A DNA stretch of 60,000 nucleotides from Cryptomeria japonica. Its lineage: Eukaryota; Streptophyta; Pinopsida; Cupressales; Cupressaceae. The notes below the pieces were generated by a model. It was not told the origin of the DNA, made no database searches, and was given only the letters and a program-made list of their open reading frames with translations. The stretch spans positions 913,643,648-913,703,647 of the forward strand of contig NC_081414.1 of assembly GCF_030272615.1 (NCBI RefSeq), in the 5' to 3' direction. The position numbers and the translations under genes were made by a program. The stretch's first letter is position 1, and each line of letters starts with the position of its first letter. Positions 46,800 to 58,670 of this stretch are shown here, one piece after another.

Positions 46800-47606
46800 C
46801 TCTCTCCTTTTTTTTCCTTATTTTTTTGGTTGTGTTCATTTCTATTAATATTAGCTTAGTGTTCATCAACATTCTTGGCTTTTTTTCACCCACTTGGATT
46901 CTCTTCTCTTTTGTTTTCAGTCAAAGCCCTAGGTTTAGACCTTGTCCTTCCTTGGGATCAAGGTAAAGGCTATTAGGGTGACCTTTGATTTCACCTATAT
47001 TTTACTTCATCTCCAAGCATTCCCTAACATTCAAAATCTAGTTTTCCTTTAGGGTTTTATTTAAAACCATTGAAATCAAAATAAGATTTGAACGAAGACC
47101 CTCTTAAATGACTCATCAAGGTTAAAAACCTAGGAAAAATTCTAGAATAAGAATAAAATTGAGTCCAAAAACTTTATAATCAAGGGTTAGGGATTCTAGA
47201 TTCAAGCAATATTGATCACTCTGAACCGTGACCCTTGTCCCCTAGTAAAGAAAATTAAACCTTAAAAAAGCTATGTATTTCAAAGATAGGTCCTCAGGGT
47301 TATTGACTATCCTTGATCAATAAAATTCATGAAAATTAAACTCATAATCCCAATCCTCGATCCTTGATAAGGGGATTAATGTAAACACATTAATGAACAT
47401 CGGGCATCATGGGTATGTTTTTTCTTTCATCATTGAGCTTAGGATATTTTAACTCAAAATCCTTGAACCCTAATCTCTGAAGGGGATTCATATGGAAAAA
47501 TTTATTATGCACATTAGGCTTCAAGGGTGACATTTTCATCTTTACCAAACCTTCAATTAACTTAGCATGAATATATCTGATCCCCAATCCTTGATAAATA
47601 ATACTT
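46800..47606. other. Unassigned sequence with repeated 'ccctaatccttgat'-like words
   Basis: No coding sequence recognised. Degenerate words such as 'atccttgata' recur irregularly here and to about 48130, suggesting an old tandem array. Confidence 0.35.
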
Positions 47607-47873
47607 AAATTCTCTTATTTCTTCTGGATTCGATTGTGTATACAAATTTTTATCATTGACGTTTCAAATAACACTCTATGATTCATCATTAGGATGAAAA
47701 TAAATTCCAAGGAGATGAAAAATAGTGAGATTCTCCCTTAGATCTACAACTCACTATTTTTTATCTCCTTGGAATTTATTTTCATCTTGATGATGAATCA
47801 TAGAGTGTGATTTGAAATGTTGGTGATAAAAATTTGCACACGTGCAATCGAATCCAAAAGAAATAAGAGAATT
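47607..47873. repeat. Long near-perfect inverted repeat (hairpin)
   Basis: Arms of about 123 bp (47607-47729 and 47750-47873) are reverse complements with few mismatches and are separated by a 20-bp loop. The outer ends are AATTCTCTTATTTC and its complement. It could be a foldback MITE or a hairpin-RNA locus. No coding potential and no clear target duplication were seen. Confidence 0.9.
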
Positions 47874-48603
47874 ATGACATGGATTGTGGAAATCTTATAG
47901 CTTTAAAGAATACTTGACCAAAAGATACATATTGGACATTAGGTATCAAGTTTACTTTTTGCATACGAAACTAAATTTTAGGAAAGTTGCAATAGGGATC
48001 CTCAATCCTTGATCCTAACATTCAATAAGAATATTATTTTCCCACCAAACATCATAGTTTGGGTTTAAGAGGTTAAATATTCACATTTCAAAATAGAATG
48101 ACTCAAGTGAAACCTCGAACCCTAATCCCAACATGTCTTTCAATTTTATTTTATTTTATGTATAACACCCATCGAACTTCGAGCTTGGGGGTACACTATC
48201 CACATTAAGTAGAACACAAAGTAAACAGAACTTGGGAAGCCCGATCTCTAGTCTTTGATGGAGATTGCCTTAGTAATTTATTTCTATACCATGAAAGAAT
48301 GAAAGGTTAACTTGTTATAATTATGATTCTTTCTTATTTCGACATTCTTTGTTAAGGTGAATGATTGACTTTATGCTCTTTCCTAACTAATTATGATGGA
48401 ATTCATTGATTCACATCCCTAATACAATTTGTTGATTGTGCAGAAGACATAGTTTCAAGAGAGAATGAGATAATGAAGTATCAACTCAAAGGTTAATTTC
48501 CACCATCAAATCTTATGTCGTATGATATAAAGATTAGTAATATAAATTTAGGCATATAAATATGAAGTTCTTACAAATAATGAAGGATGACAATAATAGA
48601 ACT
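47874..48603. other. Unassigned sequence
   Basis: Mostly AT-rich. A short stretch near 48440-48491, between an acceptor-like GTGCAG and a donor-like AAAG|GTTAAT, reads CAEDIVSRENEIMKYQLK and could be a small exon of the relic that follows. Confidence 0.3.
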
Positions 48604-48932
48604 CCATGGCCTATAGTATTGGCCAATTTTAGTTTAGCACAAAAAACTACTTTCTTGAATTTATACTTACTTGTGCCAAGAATTATGACCATGATCAAAG
48701 GAAGGTCTTCGCATCATCGAGGGAAGTGGTTCTTGACATTACACTAGACATGATAGAGATGGTGCTCTGGATACCCATTTACAATGAATATGCATACAGT
48801 AATGTTAGAATTATAAAGCAATATTATAAGGATTACCCTAATCCTCCAAAGTACATTAATCACACTGTGTTAGACAAGACTAGGAAGGTGATAACCAAAT
48901 TGTCTAAGGATTCATACGAGCATGCTTCATGA
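48604..48932 (+). pseudogene. Hypothetical coding relic
   Basis: One frame reads about 110 codons to a TGA at 48930-48932, with one TAG. Recognisable stretches are KNYFLEFILTCAKNYDHDQR, FASSREVVLDITLDMIEMVL and PPKYINHTVLDKTRKVITKL. It has protein-like composition but I do not recognise the family; it may be a transposon-carried gene. Confidence 0.35.
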
Positions 48933-49784
48933 TGATGCTAAAGATGAAGTAACTCTATTAACGGTGCAGTGACCGGTAGGAGGGACCTCAAAGAGATCAA
49001 TCCAGACGGGGCAATAAGAGTAAACACAACATGAACAAGAGGATATGATGAAAGAAAATGCAGAACCGAATGAATTAGATCATGAAAACTGATTACAGAT
49101 AACCGGTAACATCCAGACCACAAGATTCGACTCACAGGCCTGCTACATACATGCTCAATTACAGAACAGGTCAACTCCAGACCTTTAAATACTAAGATTT
49201 ATCTTCTATATTCTATCTAACTGATCTCTAATTCTCATTTACAATTATTTATATGATCCAAGAAGATCCGATAGGTCCCAAAGGGAACAAATGCTGAAGA
49301 ACAAGATCAAACATGTAAAACCAATAGGTGGACCTCCACTAAAGAGATTCCTCTAAAAAAACCAAAGGATGAAGTGCAGATCAAAGGGAAGGTCGACCAC
49401 ATACCAAAGAACATTGGAATCCATGAACAGGGGCTCCGCAAGCTACAAAAAGGGTCCACAAGATTCAACAAAATAGGTCCAGGCAGTTCTGGTATCAAAG
49501 CCAAAAAACTGTCTCAGAATCCGGAATCGATAACTTACCAAAACATGATCCAAATGCTCAGCAGCTTAGGAATAAGGAACGTGATCATGTCTTCAAGCAA
49601 AATCCAACTCTGCAAGATTCGGTGAGCCAATGCAAGGAAATACAAAAAGAAAGGCTAAACATAAAACAAACTGAAAAGGAAATGTTTTTGGTTGATGCAA
49701 GATTGACAAGAACCGGGGATGCTCCTGCGTTAGACATCTGGGGTTGTTGAAAAAGTGAGTCTCTCACTTTGTCGGGGTTAGAGG
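48933..49784. other. Probable 3' flank or LTR of the chromovirus relic
   Basis: No coding sequence recognised. By position (downstream of a minus-strand Gypsy pol) it may contain that element's 3' LTR, but no matching 5' LTR exists in the window to prove it. Confidence 0.25.
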
Positions 49785-50345
49785 AAAACTAAGGTGGTCT
49801 ACCTCTTTCTAAGAAATCCAAGATAAATCTTCAACTGGTCTGTCCTTCCATTTCACTAGATACTCTTTGTATTGGATGCTCCGGGTACTATGCCCAATCC
49901 TACTATCCAAAACGTCTTCAATCTGGTTTGGTTCCTTTTAGGGCAACTGTTTCTCCAAGTCTGCAATATTGTCTTCACTAAATTTAGATTCATGATACTG
50001 ATGTAGATCTGCAACATTAAAGACAAGTGAAATACTCAAACTATCTGGTAACTCCACTTCATATGCATTTTCGAAACTGAACTTCCTCAAGATCTTGCAA
50101 GGTCCAAACTTCCTCATCTACAACTTGTTATAGGTTCCAGTTGGAAATCTCTCTTTTCTTAGGTACACAATCACTTCATCGCCAACTTCAAATTCCTTAT
50201 GTTTTCTCTTCTCATCTGCTTTCTCCTTATACTTTTTTTTCATATCCTCCAAATATTGCTTAACTTGAATATGCAAGGCCTTGATGTGATTTTCAAATTC
50301 TTCTGCCTCTGCACTTCGCTTGTCTTCATTGCTAATATCTCTCAA
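49785..50345 (-). pseudogene. Decayed chromovirus: integrase C-terminus and chromodomain-like end
   Basis: The minus strand reads HKEFEVGDEVIVYLRKERFP, typical of the end of Gypsy integrase, then (after a stop near 50118) FGPCKILRKFSFENAYEVEL and, after further stops, QYKEYLVKWKDRPVEDLSW near 49870-49820. The last resembles the chromodomain that targets chromovirus integration to heterochromatin. Confidence 0.65.
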
Positions 50346-50538
50346 TTCTGATATACCTCTAGGGTGTGCTCTCCAGTAACAATCTCAAAAGGTGTCTTCC
50401 GGTACTCTTGTTCACTGAATTATCGCAGACAAATTTTTCTTGTGTAGGAATCAAATCCCAACTTCTAATTTTCTCTCCAACTAGGCATCTCAACAAATTT
50501 CCTAAACTCTTGTTTACTACCTTTGTCTGTCCATCAGT

Positions 50539-50973
50539 CTATGGGTGAAAAGTAGAACTGAACTTCAATTTTGTCTTCATCTTCTTCCAAAGTGTTTTAT
50601 AGAAATAGCCAACAAACTTAGTGTCTTTGTTTGAAACTATTCTCTTAGGTAATCCACACAATCTCACCACTTCTTTGAAAAATAAGTCAGCTACATGCAC
50701 TGCATCTGATGTTTTCTTACAAGGTATGAAATGAGCCATCTTTGAGAATCTATCCACTAGAATAAATATAAAATCATTGCCCCTCTGTGTTTTAGGCAAT
50801 CCAAGTATGAAATCCATGCTTATATCTTCCCAAGGTCTCTTTGGTACTATCAAAGGTGTATACAATCCTACATTCTGACTACTGCCTTTTGCAATATGAT
50901 AAAATCTACAACTTTGCACAAATTTCTTAACATCCTTATGAATCTGAGGCCAAAAGTAATGTCCACTCACCAA
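50539..50973 (-). pseudogene. Decayed chromovirus: integrase core
   Basis: Contains YFWPQIHKDVKKFVQSCRFY (zinc-binding end), WEDISMDFILGLPKTQRGND (first catalytic Asp) and FILVDRFSKMAHFIPCKKT. The second catalytic Asp region reads RIVSNKDTKF, where SD(R)D is usual, an apparent Asp to Asn change. Truncated at FHP before the catalytic Glu. Confidence 0.8.
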
Positions 50974-51016
50974 TGCTATTGTTTTGTCAGCACCAATGTG
51001 TCCAGCTGATCCTCCA

Positions 51017-51793
51017 CTATGCTTCTCCTTCCCTCATAGAACTCTTAGGTATACACAACTGAACTCCTCTGAATAACATCCCATCCTGAATGAAATAATC
51101 TAACCACTGACTTTTGTCCACCATAACTGGTTCTCTACATGCTTTCCAATGTTCTATAAAATCTGGGTCATCATCATACAAGGTCTTCAACTCCTCAAAT
51201 CCTAATATTGTCACTCTCATCTTTGTTAGCAAGTTCCTTCTTCTACTCAATGCATCAACAAATTTGTTTGACTTTCCACTCCTATGCTTCAACACAAAGG
51301 TGTAACTCTGTAAGAACTATACCCATCTTATATGTCTCTGATTCAACTTATTCCAACTATTTAAATACTGCAAGGCTTGGTGGTCAGTATACAACACAAA
51401 TTCCTTAGGCAACAGGTAATTTCCCCATTTCTTCAAGGCTTGAACTATGGCATAAAATTTCTGATCATACACTAAATATCTCCTCCTTGCATCATTCAAA
51501 TACTCACTGAAATAAACTATTGCTCTCCCTTCTTGACTTAATACGGCTCCAATTGCAATTTCACTTGCATCACAATCTACTTGGAATATTTTGTTGAAAT
51601 CTGGTAAAGCTAACACATGATGTTCAGTCACTTTCTGCTTCAGCAATTCAAAACTAGCCATAGGGCTACAAACAAAACTGCAATTTTTGATAAATTTCTG
51701 GTAGAAACTAGCCAATCCATGAAATGATCTAACCTCTCCAATACTTTTCGGAGTTGGCCATTTAAAAATTGCTTTCACCTTCTTAGGGTCCAT
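51017..51793 (-). pseudogene. Decayed chromovirus: RNase H and linker
   Basis: Two same-frame segments separated by a stop near 51310. The first (51793-51317) holds the RT connection and RNase H: VRSFHGLASFYQKFIKNCSF, FQVDCDASEIAIGAVLSQEG, VLYTDHQALQYLNS. The second (51295-51017) reads KHRSGKSNKFVDALSRRRNL, the characteristic chromovirus RNase H end. Confidence 0.8.
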
Positions 51794-52364
51794 CTACAAA
51801 TATCACAAATCCTAAATAGACTAACACTTCTTTCATGAAAGTACACTTATTAAGGTTTATCAACAACTTCTCTTCTCTTAACCTTTGCAAAGCTTGTCTG
51901 AAATGCAACAAATTCTCCTCTTTTGTCTTACTAAAAATTAGAATGTCATCCAAATATACAATAACAAACTTACCCAATAATTTCTTCAATACCTCATTCA
52001 TTAACCTCATGAAAGTACTTGGTGCATTAGTCAATCCAAAAGGCATCACCAACCATTCATATAACCCTTCATTTGTCTTGAATGATGTCTTCCACTCATC
52101 TCCTTCTCTAATTATGATATGATGATATCCACTCTTCAAGTCTATCTTTGTGTAGTATCTGGCTCCACTTAGGAAATCCATTATGTCATCCATCCTAGGT
52201 AAAGGAAACAGGTAATTCACTATGATCTTGTTTATTGCTCTGGAGTCGGTGCACATCCTCCATTCTCCATTCTTCTTAGGTGCTAATATTGTTGGCACTG
52301 CACCAGGACTCATACTTTCTCTGATCAAACGTTTCTTCAAAAATTCATGCACTTGTCTATTCAA
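51783..52364 (-). pseudogene. Decayed chromovirus: reverse transcriptase
   Basis: Clear Gypsy [51 protein letters not shown] and the catalytic [13 protein letters not shown]. It is in a different frame from its neighbours, so frameshifts lie near 51790 and 52370. Confidence 0.85.
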
Positions 52365-52372
52365 TTCCTCAT

Positions 52373-52800
52373 TTATGCCGGTGTCAACCGATGTGCAACT
52401 TTGTTAGGCAAACTAGCTCCGGGAATCGGGTCCATGCAATGACTGATACTCCTCACAGGTGGTAATCTATCAGGCACATTATCTGAAATGATGTCTTCAT
52501 ACTCTGTCAGTAACTTCTTTATCTCTTCTGGTTGTTCATGCTCCAGATTCTCAGTCTTCTTAGGAACTAAGGAAAAAAACACATTCTCATGTCTCATTCC
52601 ATCCAGGAATTTCCTTCCATCCACCAAACAGATTCGAGCATTCGTACAAACTTCACTCTTCAAGGGCTCCTCCAAGGCTAAAAAGGTTTGCTTCATCCCA
52701 TTTTCTACAATAGTGTATATGTTCTTTCTCCCATGATGTATTGAATGTCTATCAAACTGCCAAGGTCTACCCAATGGGTAAGTGCACCAGGATGGTGAAA
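52373..52800 (-). pseudogene. Decayed chromovirus: protease end and RT approach
   Basis: Starts abruptly in LGRPWQFDRHSIHHGRKNIY, the end of a Gypsy protease, and runs through EYEDIISDNVPDRLPP to the RT. Everything upstream (Gag and protease N-terminus) is missing, so the element is truncated near 52790; codons above that are a poly-A/T artefact. Confidence 0.7.
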
Positions 52801-53700
52801 AAAAAGGGGGTATAAGTGGCCACCTTTTTTTTTTTGGTTTTTTTTTCTTCAAAAAAACAGGTAAACCTGAACTTCAAAGAGATATTTGAAGGTCATGCAC
52901 TCAAAACTAGGAGTTGAGAAAATAATAAGAATTGTGATACTTTGAATATAGTTTCTAAACTACTATTTTAAAAAAAAAATTGGATAAGATTAAGAGGGTC
53001 AAACCTTTCATGCACGAAAAATTGTTCCTGATTTTTTCAGAAAAATATAACATAGCTATTTTCGTGCGTTGCACAAAATATATAGTTAGATTTAGTATTT
53101 TGCAAAAACCTTTGGTAGGATGATAGGTAAGAGTGAGATATAGAAGTTGTATATTTTTTTGTAATTTTCCGTTGAGTATTTTTTTTTTTTATGATTTTTT
53201 GAAGTGACCACATCCTAAAAAATTGGTACCTGTTCGTGCGCTGGGCATAACTTGCATCAAAATAATAAAAAATGCAAACTTTTTTTTAAAAATAGTGTAT
53301 AGAATCTAGTGTAGAACAATAATATGTAATTTATTTTGAATTTGGTCAAGTATATCAGAAGTTATTAAAAAAATGGTAGACATATGTCTGTGAGGACTGT
53401 CAAGGCACTGATAAAGAAAATTAAAGTTTACTATGCTAATGTTGTCCAAAAATGGAAAAAATTATATGGTCAAAAAACTAAGAAGATGTGTGAGATTATG
53501 GTGGTAATTTTAGAGATACCCACTTGATCATTTGTAAACTTGACGACGATGAAGTCGAGAAATCATGTTGGAGGATGAAAAAATATGTAAAGGGACAAAA
53601 AAGGGGGGAAATGGGCTTGCAAGCCTTAGGGTCATTTTCCAACCCTCTTACCAAGCCAAAACCTGCACGGGCTTTGAAAAACAAAAAGTACTATTCGCAG
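52801..53700. other. AT-rich unassigned sequence
   Basis: Contains several poly-T or poly-A tracts (for example 52826-52858) and no recognised gene. Confidence 0.45.
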
Positions 53701-53706
53701 TTCTAA

Positions 53707-53867
53707 ATAACCCGTACGGGTTATATAGAACTAAAACCATTATTTTTAGTTTTATGAAACCCGTACGGGTTATGTAAAACTAAAAAACATTTTTTTTTTG
53801 TTTCACAAAACCCGTACGGGTTATGTTAAACTTTTTTTTTTTTTGTTTCACAAAACTCGTACGGGTT
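53707..53867. repeat. Four copies of the CCCGTACGGG palindrome
   Basis: ATAACCCGTACGGGTTAT (an 18-bp perfect palindrome) lies at 53707-53724; the 14-bp core AACCCGTACGGGTT recurs at 53758-53771 and 53809-53822, and with one change at 53854-53867. Spacing is 45-51 bp, with A/T-rich filler (gtttcacaaaa) between. Confidence 0.95.
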
Positions 53868-54114
53868 ATGAAGACATAATAATGTATGCTTGTAAACTTA
53901 GCATTTACTACACATATTATAGACATACCTATATAATATGTGTTTATGTATGTATGTGTGCATATCTATAATTATATATACATATATTTATATAGATATA
54001 TGTATATATGTTTGTATACATGCATGTATCTCTTCTTTTCTTCTCTCTCTCTTGTCTTCCTTCCCCCTCTCCTTATTCTATTCTATTCCTCTCTTCCTAT
54101 CTTCTATTCTCTCT

Positions 54115-54130
54115 CTTACCTCCTCTCCCC

Positions 54131-54200
<70 letters not shown>

Positions 54201-54355
54201 TTTCCCAATCTCCCTCTCCCTCCCTCTCTCCCTCCCCCTCTCCTTTTCCCAATCTCCCTCTCTTCCTATCCCCTATTCTCTCTCTTACCCCCTCTCTCTC
54301 TCCCTCTCCTTTTCCCAATCTCCCTCTCTCTCCCTCTCCCTTTCTTCCTATCCCC

Positions 54356-54407
<52 letters not shown>

Positions 54408-54423
54408 CTTTTCCCAATCTCAC

Positions 54424-54501
<78 letters not shown>

Positions 54502-54672
54502 CCTCTCCTTTTCCCAATCTCCCTCTCTCTCCCTCTCCTTTTCCTAATCTCTCTCTCTCTCTCTCCCTCTCTCCCTCTCCTTTTCCCAATCTCCCTCCCT
54601 CTCCATCCCCCCCTCTCTCTCTCTCTCCTTTTCCCAATCTCCCTCTCCCTCCCTCTCTCCCTCTCCTTTTCC

Positions 54673-54731
<59 letters not shown>

Positions 54732-54772
54732 TCTCCCTCTCTCTCTCCCCCCCTCTCCCCCTCTCCTTTTCC

Positions 54773-54833
<61 letters not shown>

Positions 54834-54973
54834 CATCCCCCTCTCCTTATCCTACTCTCTGTCTATCTCTGTCTTTGTCTGTTTGTCTTTGTATGTCTGT
54901 TTGTTTATCTGTCTGTCTGTCTATCTCTGTCTCTGTCTGTCTCTGTCTCTGTCTCTCTGTCTTTGTCTGTCTA

Positions 54974-55053
<80 letters not shown>

Positions 55054-55175
55054 AGCTCCCTCTCCCTCCCTCCCTCTCTCCCTCTCCTTTTCCTAATCTC
55101 CCTATGCCTCCCTCTCCCCCTCTCCTTTCCCCAATCTCCCTCTCTCTCCCTCTCCCCCTCCCCCTCTCCTTTTCC
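54115..55175 (+). repeat. Large (CT)n-dominated microsatellite with an embedded (CA)n
   Basis: Over 1 kb of CT runs interspersed with a recurring 'ccttttcccaatctccctct' unit, then TGTC-rich repeats (54850-55000) and a (CA)n run at about 55009-55051. The 426- and 412-codon plus-strand frames and the minus-strand frames here are low-complexity artefacts. Confidence 0.95.
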
Positions 55176-55216
55176 TAGATCTCCATTAACTAAGGACAAA
55201 AATTCTAGCTCTACAT

Positions 55217-55280
55217 AACCTGTATGGGTTATGAGAAATTGTGAATGTTCACATAAAAGTTTCCATAACCCGTACGGGTT
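55217..55280. repeat. Two further CCCGTACGGG palindromes
   Basis: AACCTGTATGGGTT (55217-55230, two changes) and a perfect AACCCGTACGGGTT (55267-55280) on the far side of the microsatellite. Confidence 0.9.
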
Positions 55281-55425
55281 ATGGGAAAATCTTAATATAT
55301 TTATGTCCCAATGGCCTAAACACCAGCATTGCAAGTTGTTTGAAGGCCCCACTGCTTTTGCACATGATTTTTTGGGACAGTAACAGTCAGGTTTTCATAT
55401 TCTTTTGTCACTTTTGCTTTGGAAT

Positions 55426-55635
55426 GATTGATTTGTCTCGTATATTGGATTGTTTTTGAAGTTATTTTATCATTGTTACTTTAGAATATAACAAAATCAT
55501 GATCATTTGTTGCTTTTTTTCTTTGATCATGATTGATTTGTCTTGTATTTTGGTTTTTTTAAAAGTTATTTTATTATTGTTAGTTTAGATTATAACAAAA
55601 TGATGATCATTTGTTGTTTTTTTGCTATTTGATTG
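55426..55635 (+). repeat. 105-bp tandem duplication
   Basis: The block beginning 'gattgatttgtct' at 55426 repeats at 55531 with several substitutions ('aacaaaatcatgatcatttg' against 'aacaaaatgatgatcatttg'). Confidence 0.85.
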
Positions 55636-55654
55636 TGGATTGTCATCATGATTT

Positions 55655-57530
55655 TATGTGTAGGACAGTGGGAAAAAACAAGAGAGGAACAAATGGACAA
55701 AGAGAGGCAACAAAGGAAAGACAAAGGGAGCGTATGAGGAGATTACGTGAAGGTACGTCATCTAATGCACCTAATGAAAGTGATGAACATTCAACAATTG
55801 AAATTGATATGATGAATGCACCAAATCAAAATGATCAACATACACCAATTCAAATACATATGATGAATGCACCTAATGAGTGCAATGAACATACACCATT
55901 TAAAAATGATTCGGTGAATGCACATGTTAATGAATTTGAAGAAGATATACCATTTGAATTTGGTGTGATCAATGCACATAATGCACCTAATGAAAACGAA
56001 GAGCATGCACCAATCTTAACACCTCTTAGAATAATTCGTAGAAAACCAAAGTTCCTAATAGATATTGATGAAAATATTGTGAAGCCAATACATGATAAAA
56101 TTTCCGAAAGAACTTGTAGAAGGACGGTTAGAAGAATTTGGAATAATTATTTTGAAAACTTAAATCAAAGTGGAAGATGCCAATTAGTTGTTGAAATAAT
56201 TAAAAATCTGAAATTTAGAGAGACAATGAAATTTTGGGGTTAAGAACATCCAAAAATAATAGTGAAAGAACCATTGTGAGAAATATGTTTGATGCATACC
56301 AAGCCATTAGTTTGAAATCACGCACTAAAGATGCTAATGTTACTCGTCGTGTCCTCACATCAACCATAATGGGAAAGGAAATGAAAAAATATTGTTTAAT
56401 AAGCAAAACAAGCAAGTCATTAAGGATAAGTAGAACTACATTACACTATGCCTTAGAGAGGCGAGAGAAAATCGAGGATCCTAACAATAATTTTTTTTGG
56501 GCATTCATGAGTAGACTCCCACGCAAGGACAAGGTTGTTGTTGATGCACTAAGAATGTTAATTGAGAAATATTGGCATGACAACACAAGGGTTTCACCCA
56601 ACCAAAGAGATGTTGTTAGAAGGCGAATTGGAATTAGTAATCGTGAGCCACATCCAAAACACTATCTAGATACCACCCAAACACAATTTTATGAAAGGTT
56701 TCTTCAAAGCTTTCCTCATATTAAAATTAGTCAAAGATTTTTTGACATGAAAAAACCATTTTATGTTAAGATTAATCATGCACGTACTACATGTTGTTGT
56801 AGGGTCCATGTTGAATTTTCCATGCATTATGATATTTATCGCTATATATATTGTACTTTGCACAGTAACGATTTTTTGCATGAATGTGGTCTACAAGCAC
56901 CTCCTAAGTCACCGAGAGAATTTATTTCAAGTGTACTATGTAAACGAGATGACGGGTGCATTTATTATAAGATGATGTGTTTGAGAGGTTTTTGTCCTAC
57001 ATGTGGCGGTTTTCAACAGTTGCATAGATGCCTACATCTGGATAGCACACATGAAATTGGTAAGGAACTAGTTTCTATTGGAAAATATAAGCCAGTCACA
57101 TATGGTGTTAAAGATGGAAAATAATTAAAGAGGTGTGAGTTAGCGAAAAGGGATATATGCGTAGCTGATTTTATGAAGATGTTTCAAGAGAAACTAGTGT
57201 ATGTGTACATAGGTCACACACATAGAGCTAGGTGGTTAGATGAGCAATTCAAGTTGTGTAAGGACACTTCCCCTTCGACACTATTGTCTCCGTCATTGAT
57301 TTTGCTGAGAATTATACACTAAAGTTGCAAAATGAAGTACAATCTATGAATTACCATTCTACACAAGTTACAATTTTTGTACACATAGCATTCATGCATG
57401 CACATGATAGCACCAAGGAGGACAAAAAGGTTATAAGAGAATATCACTTCTATATCAGTGATGATCGTACTCATTCCTCAGAGTTTGTGCAAGGATGCTT
57501 TACAATCTTCTATGATAGTTTAATTTCTCA
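55655..57530 (+). pseudogene. Decayed transposase-like gene of a family I cannot name
   Basis: Coding-like from an acceptor-like TGTGTAG near 55663, where a basic N-terminus begins (VGKNKRGTNGQREATKERQR). Five ~17-residue repeats follow (NAPNESDEHSTIEIDMM and variants, 55765-56015), then a Cys-rich body: CRRTVRRIWNNYF, ARTTCCCRVHVEFSMHYDIY, LRGFCPTCGGFQQLHRCLHL. Frame changes occur near 56230 (a G-run) and 57265, with a TAA at 57122; conserved stretches continue across each ([57 protein letters not shown]). The Asp in the DFAENY motif and the Cys clusters suggest a DDE-type transposase (inference). Truncated at about 57530 by Copia sequence. Confidence 0.55.
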
Positions 57531-58236
57531 AGTTGAACCGGCATCAGTAATTGAAGCTTGTAAAGATGAATGTTGGATGAAAGCTATGGAAGAAGAATTA
57601 TATCAAATAGAAAAGAATAACACATGGACTTTAGTTTCCCGGCCTAAAAATAAGAATGTTATTGGAACTAAATGGGCTTTTAGGAATAAATTTAATGAAG
57701 ATGGACAAGTTGTGAGGAATAAAGATAGATTGGTTTGTATAGGATATTCTCAGAAAGAAGGAATTGATTATGATGAAACCTTTGCACCGGTAGCTAGGAT
57801 TGAAGCTATGAGATTATTTCTTGCTTATGCTGCACATAAGAACTACAAGGTTTATCATATGGATGTTAAGTGTGCATTTATGAATGGAGATCTTGAAGAG
57901 GAAGTTTATATTGAGCAAACTGATGGATTTTCACTTTCAGATGACAAAAACATGGTTTGCAGGTTAAAGAAAGCTTTATATGGATTGAAACAAGCCCCTA
58001 GAGCTTGGTATGCAAGACTGGGTAAATATCTTTTGAAGCTTGATTTCACTAAAGGTAATGCTGATAGTAATTTATATTATAAGATCACTGATGATGACAT
58101 ATTGATTATTGAAGTCTTTGTTGATGATATCATTTTTGGAGGTGAAGATAAGTTGTGTATGAAATTCTCTAACAATATGAAGAATGAATTTGAGATGTCT
58201 ATGATTGGGGAGATGAAATTTTTCTTAGGTTTGTAG
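57325..58236 (+). pseudogene. Chimeric frame: transposase-like end joined to Copia reverse transcriptase
   Basis: One 303-codon frame. Up to about 57528 it belongs to the transposase-like gene; from [20 protein letters not shown] (57535) it is Copia pol. RT motifs: [67 protein letters not shown] and catalytic FVDDIIFGG. It ends at a TAG in FLGL*ITQI where CAG would fit. Copia Gag, protease and integrase are absent, so this is a 5'-truncated fragment. Confidence 0.85.
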
Positions 58237-58670
58237 ATTACACAAATTGATAAAGGTATTTTCATCTATCAAACTAAGTATGCTAGAGAGTTGTTGAAGA
58301 AATTTGGGTTGGAAAATTCTAAACCAGTTGGTACTCTGATGGTTACAAGTGAGAAATTGACAAAGAAAGATGTATCTGCACCGGAAAATCCTACAAGGTA
58401 CAACTCTATGATTGGAGGTTTGTTATATCTAACTCAGAGTAGACCAGATATAATGAATGCAGTTTGTATTGTATCAAGATACCAGAGTGATCCTAGATAA
58501 AATCACGAGAGTGCGGTGAAAAGTATTTTCAGGTATTTGCAGGGAACAACTGAATATGGTTTGTGGTATCCTAAAAATGATGACTTTAGATTATATGCAT
58601 ATACAGATGCAGATTGGGTTGGAGATGTTGATGACCGAAAGAACACATTCGGTGGAGCTTTATTTCTTGG
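58237..58670 (+). pseudogene. Copia RT end and RNase H, left part
   Basis: The same frame continues after the TAG: KYARELLKKFGLENSKPVGT, NSMIGGLLYLTQSRPDIMNA. A TAA near 58498 interrupts it; then YLQGTTEYGLWYPKNDD and YTDADWVGDVDDRK (RNase H). It is broken at 58670 by the inserted solo LTR. Confidence 0.85.

Noticed and set aside
53938-55218. Long Ser/Leu-rich open frames of over 400 codons
   Set aside because: Pure translation of CT/TC dinucleotide repeats; all three frames are open, as expected of a microsatellite.
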